Shown here: piece after piece, positions 7,454 through 14,391 of the stretch
How the letters are laid out: each line of letters starts with the position of its first letter
Numbering within the stretch: the stretch's first letter is position 1
Assembly (NCBI RefSeq): GCF_002913225.1
Contig: NZ_PPAW01000034.1
Span: 1-44,415 of the forward strand
DNA length: 44,415 bases
Direction of reading: 5' to 3'
Source of the DNA: Campylobacter concisus
GTDB taxonomy: Bacteria; Campylobacterota; Campylobacteria; Campylobacterales; Campylobacteraceae
Made by a program: the position numbers and the translations under genes
Notes under the pieces: generated by a model
What the model was told of the DNA's origin: nothing
Database searches by the model: none
Seen by the model: the letters and a program-made list of their open reading frames with translations, nothing else

Positions 7454-8167
7454 CTAGTCTTTAAACTCGTGTGAGATGACTGGGGAGAATTCCTCCCAGT
7501 GAAGCTTGGTTTTGATTGTTGGCATCTTGCTTTGAAATGGCTCTTTTTTAAGTGCTATCATGGCGACGCTATCGCCTTGTGGCTTGGCTGGTGCCTCTAG
7601 GCTTAAAACAGCTCTTTCAAGCTCGATGAAGTCTTTTAAGATGATCGCGTAAGAGTGGAAGAAATTTGCATTTTTATGAGCTAAAAGTAGCGAGCCAAAC
7701 TCATCTACAAATAAATTTAAAGTCTCGCCAAAAAGCTTGTCGCTGATATTTTTTGCATCGTTAAATTCGTCATTTAAAAACGTAGCCATCGCTAAAAATA
7801 TAAAGCCAACGTAGTCCTCGCTGTCTTTGCAAAGCTCCTTATCACGCCTATATGGGCTAAGGTTTAGGCAGTGTATCACCCTAAGTCTAGCCGCGCCGTT
7901 GTCTCTGCCCTCTTCATAAAAAGAGGCGCTTAAAGGGATATTTGTAAAGCCAAAAAGAACCTCATTTTGCTCATTTACAAGCTCTTTAAAGCTAAATTCT
8001 TCTAAATTTGCAAATGCCTCTGCGCTCTGCTCGCTCAAAGGATTTTGTGCTAGGTAGCTTAGCTGCTCTCTCCACCTTGCAAATTTCTCATCGCTCGTGT
8101 GAAAAAATAGCGGATAAGCTAAAAATTCGTAAAAATATGCCCTTGCTTTTGTGATGTTCTTATCCAT
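7454..8167 (-). CDS. TorD/DmsD-family molybdoenzyme chaperone
   Basis: A 237-residue soluble, mostly helical protein. It starts MDKNITKARAYFYEFLAYPLFF, as in TorD-like proteins, and has the conserved central segment LPFEEGRDNGAARLRVIH-like (here YEEGRDNGAARLRVIHC) and a second conserved stretch DEFGSLLLAHKNANFFHSYA. Such proteins bind the twin-arginine signal peptide of a molybdenum or tungsten oxidoreductase and hold it for cofactor insertion before export. The obvious client is FdhA, whose Tat peptide is encoded 6 kb away in the divergent arm. The ATG overlaps the stop of the upstream Fe-S gene by 8 bp (ATGGATAA), so the two are translationally coupled. Confidence 0.8.
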   Translation of the reverse strand: MDKNITKARAYFYEFLAYPLFFHTSDEKFARWREQLSYLAQNPLSEQSAEAFANLEEFSFKELVNEQNEVLFGFTNIPLSASFYEEGRDNGAARLRVIHCLNLSPYRRDKELCKDSEDYVGFIFLAMATFLNDEFNDAKNISDKLFGETLNLFVDEFGSLLLAHKNANFFHSYAIILKDFIELERAVLSLEAPAKPQGDSVAMIALKKEPFQSKMPTIKTKLHWEEFSPVISHEFKD

Positions 8168-9833
8168 TTAATAAATCCTCTCTCATCGCGTTTAGTTGGG
8201 CTTGCACCATGATCTTTGCCTTGCAGTCAGCACAGCAGTAAAGTGACTTGATCTTGGCTCTGTCGTTACCAAATCTTGGCTGCATGATCGCTGCGATCTT
8301 CTCGACCGCCTTTTTAGTCGCAAACTCTTTTCCGCACTCCACGCAAGCAAAAAGCTCATCATGTGCAAGCTCGCTATAAACGAAGCTCTCAGGCTTAAGT
8401 GCTAGCTTGCCAACCTCAAGTGAGATAGTGTTTTTCTCAGCGCAGCTTAGCTCGCAGTAGCCACAGGCGGTACAGACGCTTGGGTTAAATAAAATCGAAT
8501 TTGTCTTCTTATCAGCCACCAAGGCGCTTACGTTACAAGCGCCAACACAGCTAAGGCAGAGCGTGCAAGTTTCAGCGTTTATCGCAACCTCGCCATATCT
8601 TATCATCTCGCCACTTTTTACCACGCCAAGATCATCACCACCCACGATAAACTCAAGCCTTTTGGCAAAAATTTCTCTCTTTGGTAGCGCATATTCGTTA
8701 ATTGAGTGCTGAGAGCCAGCTATTAGTTTAGCTTTTTTAAGTGCGATTTCAAGCTCAGCCTTGTCTTTTGCGTGGTGTATCGCTTGCTCTTTAAATTTAA
8801 GCTCATAAATTTGATTTAAGATGCTAATGGCGTCCTTTTCGCCCTTGCCAAGGCTCTTGCTATATAAAATCACACTCGCGCCACTTTCTTGAAGAAGCGT
8901 CAAAAAGTGCGTTTGGCTTAGCAGATGTGGGGCTAGGATGACAAAAGGTAGGACATTTTGCGGTAGACTCACGTTAAGCTCTTCTAAATTTATCTCTTCA
9001 GATACGATGAGAGCGATCTTATCTTTGTAAAGCTTAGCGATAGTGGCAAACGAGCTTTGTGGCATGAGCGTTGAGTCTAGTGAGCCGCTAGGGCAGACGC
9101 TGATGCAGTTTCCGCAGTTTGTGCAATCTATCGCTGAAAAGACAAGGTGCTTTGTCTCGTCCTCTTTTAAGATAGCAACCGTTGGGCAAACCTCGGCGCA
9201 ACGACCGCAAATTTCAGTCCTGCGCTCGTGATACTGGCAGATTGATGAGTCGTATTGAGTAAAGCTTTTGTATCTAAATTTTGGGCTTTTTGCGTTTAAA
9301 ATTTCAAGCACTTTTTCATCTTTTAGCCCTGAAATTTCATAGCAGCCGCTTTGCTTTAGCATATAATCCCTTGCGTTTTCAACTAAGAAAAAGTCGCAAT
9401 CAACCTCAAACTCATCATCAGCTCTAAGCACCAAAACGCTTAGCTCACCAGCTGCGCCATATATAAATTTAACCTCAAAGTGCGTGAGCTCGATCACTTT
9501 GTAGCTATTTTCTTTTAGTAAATTTGCTAGCTCCTCGCGGCCTGAGTTGCTTACTATGACAACATTTTTGCCGACCTCTTTTTCGTAATCCACATCCTTT
9601 GCCATGTCAAAGGCGCTCGCTCTTGCCTCGTATAGCAAAAGTGTGTTTTTGGCTTTTTCTAAGACGCTTGCGGTGGTATTTTTAAGGTAGAAATTTATCT
9701 CAGGTGCGATGATGTTTGCTTTTAGCTTTGGAGAGTTTGAGACTAGATAGTCGCCATTTTCGTTGTTGATCTCTATCTGCTCATTTAGCATCAAAGCATC
9801 GTCAAAATCGTTATAAAAGCCAAATTCTTTCAT
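8160..9833 (-). CDS. multi-cluster 4Fe-4S ferredoxin-type protein
   Basis: A 557-residue cytoplasmic-looking protein without signal peptide. The N-terminal ~200 residues show no clear motif. Two bacterial-type double ferredoxin units follow: one near residues 200-260 (CGRCAEVCP and CTNCGNCISVCP), the other near 430-480 (CTLCLSCVGAC and CTACGYCELSC). Between them is an alpha/beta region (NVLPFVILAPHLLSQTHFL...SVILYSKSLGKGEKDAI). The C-terminus carries CVECGKEF and CCADCKAK, which look like a zinc-ribbon or further cluster. The ATG at 9831-9833 is chosen because AGGAG lies five bases upstream; a TTG six codons earlier is less likely. It heads the minus arm and is coupled to the TorD-like gene, so a role in electron transfer from, or maturation of, formate dehydrogenase is inferred, not shown. 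Confidence 0.75.
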   Translation of the reverse strand: MKEFGFYNDFDDALMLNEQIEINNENGDYLVSNSPKLKANIIAPEINFYLKNTTASVLEKAKNTLLLYEARASAFDMAKDVDYEKEVGKNVVIVSNSGREELANLLKENSYKVIELTHFEVKFIYGAAGELSVLVLRADDEFEVDCDFFLVENARDYMLKQSGCYEISGLKDEKVLEILNAKSPKFRYKSFTQYDSSICQYHERRTEICGRCAEVCPTVAILKEDETKHLVFSAIDCTNCGNCISVCPSGSLDSTLMPQSSFATIAKLYKDKIALIVSEEINLEELNVSLPQNVLPFVILAPHLLSQTHFLTLLQESGASVILYSKSLGKGEKDAISILNQIYELKFKEQAIHHAKDKAELEIALKKAKLIAGSQHSINEYALPKREIFAKRLEFIVGGDDLGVVKSGEMIRYGEVAINAETCTLCLSCVGACNVSALVADKKTNSILFNPSVCTACGYCELSCAEKNTISLEVGKLALKPESFVYSELAHDELFACVECGKEFATKKAVEKIAAIMQPRFGNDRAKIKSLYCCADCKAKIMVQAQLNAMREDLLNG

Positions 9834-9928
9834 TGTTTCTCCTATTATCAAAAACGGGCTTATTCTAATATTAATGGGATTAATAGACTCTGAAATTTAT
9901 ATCCTCCTTTTTGCTCTAAGTTTTAATT

Positions 9929-9950
9929 TATAATATTTTTATGTTAAAAT
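9929..9950 (+). promoter_or_regulatory. putative promoter for selA-selB
   Basis: Two candidate -10 boxes lie in the divergent spacer: TATAAT at 9929-9934 and TAAAAT at 9945-9950 (TGTTAAAATCACG). The second has the extended TG-type context seen upstream of other genes here. I cannot tell which is used. Confidence 0.35.
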
Positions 9951-9986
9951 CACGCCTTGGTAAAACTAACTTACTAGGAGCGCAAA

Positions 9987-11315
9987 TTGAACGATTTAAG
10001 AAATATCCCACAAGTTGATAAGATCATAAAAAACGAAGCATTTTTGGGGTTTGATACGAGTTTAGTCACTATGCTTGCAAGGCAAATTTTAGATGAAGTT
10101 AGAGCTAAAATTTTAAATGAAAATGCAAGCTTTGAGAGCGAAGAGATAATAAATTTGATCCTAAATGAGTACTATAAATTTAATGAAGCTAGCCTTCAAA
10201 GAGTGCTAAATTTAACCGGTGTCACCATACATACAAACCTCGCTAGAAGCGTTATCGATAAAGAAATTTTAAAGCGGGCGACGCCTGTTATCACAGGGTA
10301 CTCAAACTTAGAGTACAACCTAAAAACAGGCAGCCGCGGCAATAGATACGACTACGTTGGCTCGCTAATAGCAAGGGCTTTTGGCTTTGAAGACGCCATT
10401 GTTGTAAATAATAACGCAAGCGCTGTATTTTTGGTGTTAAACACCTTTGCAAAGGGCAGAGAAGTGGTCGTTAGTAGAGGCGAGCTAGTCGAGATCGGCG
10501 GTAGTTTTAGGGTGCCAGAGGTGATGGCAAACGCAGGATGCATCTTAAAAGAGGTCGGCACTACAAACAAGACTAGGCTAAAAGACTACGAAGAGGCAAT
10601 TAATGAAAATACGGCGATGCTTGTGAAGGTTCATAGATCAAATTTTGACATCGTTGGCTTTAGCGAAGAGACCGCGGCAAATGAGCTTAGCGAGCTAGCA
10701 AGCAGGCAAAATTTGATAGATTATTTTGATCTTGGCAGTGGATTTTACGGAAATTTGCCTTTTAACTTAGACAAAAATGAGCCAGATCTAAAAAATTTAA
10801 AAGATGTTTCACTAGTTAGCTTTAGCGGTGATAAGCTGCTTGGCGCGGTGCAGTGTGGCATCATCGTTGGCAAAAAAGAGCTCATCGCAAAGCTTAGGAA
10901 AAACCAGCTTTTAAGGATGCTTCGCGTCGATAAAGTGATCATCTCGCTTTTGGCTGAGAGCATGAAAGCCTATCTAAACAAAGAATTTGAGCTAATCACA
11001 ACGCAAAAACTGCTTCACAAAAGTGTAAAAGAGCTTGAAAACTTGGCAAATTTTATAAATAAAAGCCTAAAAACTCCGCTTGAAATAGTGCGAACTTCTA
11101 CCTTTGTAGGAGGTGGGGCGATGCCAAATAAAAAGATCCCAAGCGTGGCTTTGGCATTTGGCGGCGGTGACGCAAATTTAAACGAGCTAAAATTTAGGCA
11201 AAAAAAGGTGATCGGACGCATAGAAAATGACAAATTTATGCTAGATCTTAGATCGCTTCTTGATGATGACGTAGAGACGCTAATAAAAATAATAAATGAA
11301 ACGGAAGAAAAATGA
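9987..11315 (+). CDS. selA: L-seryl-tRNA(Sec) selenium transferase
   Basis: A 442-residue PLP enzyme that converts seryl-tRNA(Sec) to selenocysteyl-tRNA(Sec) with selenophosphate. Recognisable segments are MNDLRNIPQVDKI at the N-terminus, NLTGVTIHTNLARS, the Gly-rich YDYVGSLIARAFG region, NNNASAVFLVLNTFA, YFDLGSGFYGNLPF, and SFSGDKLLG with the PLP-linking lysine. The family usually reads GGPQAG after LL; here it is GAVQCG. Start is TTG at 9987, set by AGGAG at 9976-9980. It overlaps selB by 4 bp, so SelA and SelB are made together. Their only visible client is fdhA, 3 kb downstream. I found no selC (tRNA-Sec) or selD in the window. Confidence 0.95.
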   Translation: MNDLRNIPQVDKIIKNEAFLGFDTSLVTMLARQILDEVRAKILNENASFESEEIINLILNEYYKFNEASLQRVLNLTGVTIHTNLARSVIDKEILKRATPVITGYSNLEYNLKTGSRGNRYDYVGSLIARAFGFEDAIVVNNNASAVFLVLNTFAKGREVVVSRGELVEIGGSFRVPEVMANAGCILKEVGTTNKTRLKDYEEAINENTAMLVKVHRSNFDIVGFSEETAANELSELASRQNLIDYFDLGSGFYGNLPFNLDKNEPDLKNLKDVSLVSFSGDKLLGAVQCGIIVGKKELIAKLRKNQLLRMLRVDKVIISLLAESMKAYLNKEFELITTQKLLHKSVKELENLANFINKSLKTPLEIVRTSTFVGGGAMPNKKIPSVALAFGGGDANLNELKFRQKKVIGRIENDKFMLDLRSLLDDDVETLIKIINETEEK

Positions 11316-13132
11316 GTTTAATAATAGGAACAGCAGGCCATATCGACCACGGAAAAACCGCGCTTATAAAGGAGTTAAACGGCTTTGAGGGGGACAATCT
11401 TGAGGAGGAGAAAAAGCGTGGTATAACGATCGATCTAAGCTTTTCAAATTTAAGTAAAAATGATGAGAATATCGCATTTATCGATGTGCCAGGGCATGAA
11501 AATCTCATAAAAACGATGATAAGTGGCGCGTATGGCTTTGACGCGTGCTTGTTTGTGGTGGCGGCAAATGACGGGCTTATGCCTCAAAGCTTGGAGCACC
11601 TTGAAATTTTAAATCTTCTTGGCGTGAAATCTATAATCGTAGCGCTTACAAAGTGCGATCTCGTGGATGAGGCCACCATAAATTTAAGAAAAAAAGAGAT
11701 AAGAGATGAAATTTCTAAATTTAAAAACCTGCAAATTTTAGAAATTTTCGCCGTTAGCATAAAGGATAAGGCGAGCATCGATGAGCTTAGAAACTACCTC
11801 TTTACGCTAAGAGCCAAAAAGCGCGATGAGGAGGGCGTTTTTAGATACTACATCGATAGGGTGTTTAGCCTAAAAGGTATCGGAAATGTCGTAACTGGCA
11901 CCGTTATAGAGGGAAGCGTTAGTAAAAACGAGAAGCTTTTTAACTACGACGCTGGCAAAGAGGTGCTAGTAAGAAGCGTGCAAAGCCACGATAAATTCGT
12001 TGATAGCGCCGGAGTTAGCAGCCGCGTGGCGCTTAATCTAACTGGCATAGAGCTTAGCGAGCTAAAAAAGGGTCAGCTACTTAGCAAAAAGGGCTTTTTT
12101 AGGGGATTTAGAGAGGTTGATGCGGTCGTAACTGCTAAAAATCTCATCCACTCTCAAAGCGTGACATTTTGCGTGGGCGCTAAAAACGTGCCTGCAAAGG
12201 TGCTAATACTAAGCCAAAAAGATGATAGCTACTTTGTGAGCTTTAAATTTCAAAGCGATATGTTTTTGAAATTTGACGAGGCCTTTGTTCTCATCTCAGA
12301 TGCGCGCGTGATAGGCGGTGGTAGAGTGCTAAACCCTGTGCTTGAGCCACTAAAAAAGGCTGGTAAAATTCTCTTTTTAGCCTCGCTTTTAAAGCATGAT
12401 TTTGTTGAAGCTTTTTCTATCTTAAAAGAAGCTCACAAAAATGGCTTTGGCATCATCTCTTCTTACCAAAGATTTGGTCTAAATCACGAAGAAGCTGTAG
12501 CCGTGGCCAAAAAAGTCTCAAACGTCTTTGTCGATGAAAAGGCTTTAAATATCTACGATCTAAGCGCGGTTGAGCGGATAAAATCAGCCATTAAATTTAT
12601 GATAGAAAAGAATGAATTCGCTGTCTTTTCAGCTCAAAGTATCAGCCTAAAACTTGCTTGGGCTAGCCAAAATTTAGCCCAAAAAGCGCTTGATGAACTT
12701 GAAAGTGCAAATTTGATCGCCAAAGATAGCGGTGTCTATACCAAAAAAGGCGTTGATCTTAGCAAACTAAAAGTTAGGCTTGAAGAGAAAATTTATGAAA
12801 TTTTAGAAAGTGGCAAGCTAGCCCCAACGGCGCCATATAATATATATGATGAGTTAGAGATCGATAGAGTTAGTGGCGACAATGCCCTTAAAAAACTTAC
12901 TGCAATGGGCATGGTCATAAGGCTGGAGCATAACCTTTTCATCACTAGAAATTCACTAAAAATGGCACTTGATAAACTAAGAGAGATCATAAAAAATCAA
13001 GGCTTTGTAAATGTCACAAACGCGAAGGATGCGCTAAATTTAAGTAGAAAATATGTAATCGCCTACCTCGAGCAGCTCGATCTTGAGAGTGACATAATGA
13101 AGCAAGGAAATGATAGAGTTTTTCGCAGTTAG
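11312..13132 (+). CDS. selB: selenocysteine-specific elongation factor SelB
   Basis: A 606-residue GTPase that carries Sec-tRNA to the ribosome at UGA codons marked by a SECIS hairpin. The N-terminal EF-Tu-like G domain has GTAGHIDHGKT (P loop, residues 6-16), the effector segment RGITIDLSF, DVPGHEN and TKCD. Two beta-barrel domains follow (FRYYIDRVFSLKGIGNVVTGTV...). The C-terminal third consists of winged-helix repeats that in other SelB proteins read the SECIS loop. Length is usual (about 600-615). The ATG overlaps the end of selA (ATGA). Confidence 0.96.
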   Translation: MSLIIGTAGHIDHGKTALIKELNGFEGDNLEEEKKRGITIDLSFSNLSKNDENIAFIDVPGHENLIKTMISGAYGFDACLFVVAANDGLMPQSLEHLEILNLLGVKSIIVALTKCDLVDEATINLRKKEIRDEISKFKNLQILEIFAVSIKDKASIDELRNYLFTLRAKKRDEEGVFRYYIDRVFSLKGIGNVVTGTVIEGSVSKNEKLFNYDAGKEVLVRSVQSHDKFVDSAGVSSRVALNLTGIELSELKKGQLLSKKGFFRGFREVDAVVTAKNLIHSQSVTFCVGAKNVPAKVLILSQKDDSYFVSFKFQSDMFLKFDEAFVLISDARVIGGGRVLNPVLEPLKKAGKILFLASLLKHDFVEAFSILKEAHKNGFGIISSYQRFGLNHEEAVAVAKKVSNVFVDEKALNIYDLSAVERIKSAIKFMIEKNEFAVFSAQSISLKLAWASQNLAQKALDELESANLIAKDSGVYTKKGVDLSKLKVRLEEKIYEILESGKLAPTAPYNIYDELEIDRVSGDNALKKLTAMGMVIRLEHNLFITRNSLKMALDKLREIIKNQGFVNVTNAKDALNLSRKYVIAYLEQLDLESDIMKQGNDRVFRS

Positions 13133-13153
13133 TATTCATTTACAAAAAGCAAA

Positions 13154-13159
13154 TATAAT
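13154..13159 (+). promoter_or_regulatory. sigma70 -10 box for the DsbC/G-like gene
   Basis: TATAAT in AGCAAATATAATCCGCC, 27 bases before the start codon, inside the 53-bp selB spacer. It suggests transcription independent of selAB. Confidence 0.5.
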
Positions 13160-13185
13160 CCGCCAAATTTTTAAAAAGGATAAAA

Positions 13186-13893
13186 ATGAAAAAAGTGATC
13201 TTAGCCTCAGTCATCGCGGCAACTAGCCTAATGGCAGCAAGCGATAAGCAAATAGAGGACTTCTACTCTCAAATGGTTGATAGCAGCGTAAAAGTAAAGG
13301 TAGCCGATCGTCACAAAGTGGCAGGCGACATCGAAGCTGTCGTGGTAAAACTAAGCAAAGATGGCAACTCACAAGATGAGATCGTTTTTACAAAAGGTGA
13401 CTTCATCTTCCCAGACGTGATCGATCTAAAAGAGCAAAAATCATACCTCGCTGAAGTGAAAAAAGAGGTCATCGCAAAGGGAATTTCTAAAATTTATAAA
13501 GATGAGGACAAGGCAAACATCATCGTTCTTGGTAGCGACCCTAAAAAGCCAACTATCATAATGTTTTCAGACCCTGAGTGCCCATACTGCAGAGCTGAGC
13601 TAGCAAAGATCGAGACAACGCTAAAAGATAGCAACGTTGAGATCGTCCTAACTCCAGTGCATGATGTCTCATCACTTCAAAAAAGCTCGCTAATCTACAA
13701 AGATGCAAAAGCTGCTAAGAGCGACAGTGACAAGGTTAAAATTTTAAGAAAATACTACGCTGAAGACTACAATGTAGATGATAAGAGCGTTAGCAAAGAT
13801 GATGTCGCAAAGATCGACAATCTGCGCAAAAAATACTTTGCAGCTGGCGTTAGATCAGTGCCATTTATCGTAAATAAAAGCGATCTAAAATAA
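13186..13893 (+). CDS. periplasmic thiol:disulfide protein, DsbC/DsbG-like (thioredoxin fold)
   Basis: A 235-residue protein with a signal peptide ending near MAA/S (MKKVILASVIAATSLMAA), a ~100-residue N-terminal domain, and a thioredoxin domain. The active site CPYC sits in MFSDPECPYCRAELAKI, and the cis-proline loop is RSVPFIVN. This architecture fits disulfide isomerases or reductants of the DsbC/G group. It sits between selB and the formate dehydrogenase genes with its own -10 box and terminator, so it may be a neighbour by chance or help fold periplasmic Cys-rich FdhAB; the sequence cannot decide. Ribosome site AAAAAGGA. Confidence 0.8.
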   Translation: MKKVILASVIAATSLMAASDKQIEDFYSQMVDSSVKVKVADRHKVAGDIEAVVVKLSKDGNSQDEIVFTKGDFIFPDVIDLKEQKSYLAEVKKEVIAKGISKIYKDEDKANIIVLGSDPKKPTIIMFSDPECPYCRAELAKIETTLKDSNVEIVLTPVHDVSSLQKSSLIYKDAKAAKSDSDKVKILRKYYAEDYNVDDKSVSKDDVAKIDNLRKKYFAAGVRSVPFIVNKSDLK

Positions 13894-13897
13894 CATT

Positions 13898-13919
13898 TTC
13901 TAGGGAGCTCTCCCTAGAA
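13898..13919 (+). terminator. hairpin terminator after the DsbC/G-like gene
   Basis: TTCTAGGG (13898-13905) pairs with CCCTAGAA (13912-13919) around AGCTCT, 5 bases after the stop codon. The following AT-rich run is only partly U-rich (TTTCTAC), so termination may be modest. The symmetric arms could work on either strand. Confidence 0.6.
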
Positions 13920-14142
13920 TTTCTACTACAAATAAATTTCATAAATTTAAAGTATATTTAACTATATTTTTAATAAATACTTAACATTCTTAATTAAACT
14001 TTTATATTTACTTTGCTTAACTTAGAAATATGCTAAATTTACATAGTTTAACTTTAGGGTGCTAAAATGCCCTTAAATAGGCTATTTGCGATATTTTAGA
14101 AATTCTAAATATGCAAATTTTACAAATTATTGAACCAAATTT

Positions 14143-14158
14143 CTCAAAAAATTTTGAG
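14143..14158 (+). repeat. inverted repeat in the formate dehydrogenase leader
   Basis: CTCAAAA (14143-14149) and TTTTGAG (14152-14158) form a perfect 7-bp dyad separated by two A, just before the AAGGAGG ribosome site of the small Tat gene. It could be an operator or a leader hairpin affecting initiation. The upstream 220 bp are very AT-rich and otherwise hold no gene. Confidence 0.45.
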
Positions 14159-14173
14159 GCATAAGGAGGAAAA

Positions 14174-14380
14174 ATGCAAGGATCAAGAAGAGATTTTCTC
14201 AAAAAATCTCTAAAAGTCGGTGCTGCCGGCGGAGTACTCGCAGTCTCAGCCGTAGCAAAAGTGACTAGTGATGACTTGGCTCCTGATGACAATGGCGTTG
14301 TCGTAGGCAAGTCAAACAAAAAAGAGGTGCTTTATAAAAAAAGCAAAAACTGGGAAACCTACTATAAAATCGCATACTAA
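14174..14380 (+). CDS. small twin-arginine protein associated with formate dehydrogenase
   Basis: A 68-residue protein made mostly of a Tat signal (SRRDFLKKSLKVGAAGGVLAVSAVA) followed by about 35 polar, Lys/Tyr-rich residues (KKEVLYKKSKNWETYYKIAY). It fits the 'formate dehydrogenase region TAT target' family (TIGR02811 as I recall), short proteins found immediately before FdhA in many epsilon- and deltaproteobacteria. The function is unknown; a role in export or assembly of FdhAB is presumed from location. It has a strong AAGGAGG ribosome site, and fdhA begins 11 bp after its stop. It is the first gene of the fdh transcript. Confidence 0.85.
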   Translation: MQGSRRDFLKKSLKVGAAGGVLAVSAVAKVTSDDLAPDDNGVVVGKSNKKEVLYKKSKNWETYYKIAY

Positions 14381-14391
14381 GGGAGAAAACC

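Noticed and set aside
9834-9851. TTG start for the Fe-S protein six codons upstream
   Set aside because: AGGAG sits ideally before the ATG at 9831-9833; the TTG has no ribosome site.
9852-9986. selC (tRNA-Sec) near selA
   Set aside because: The spacer is short and AT-rich with no long acceptor stem or extra arm; none seen in other spacers either.
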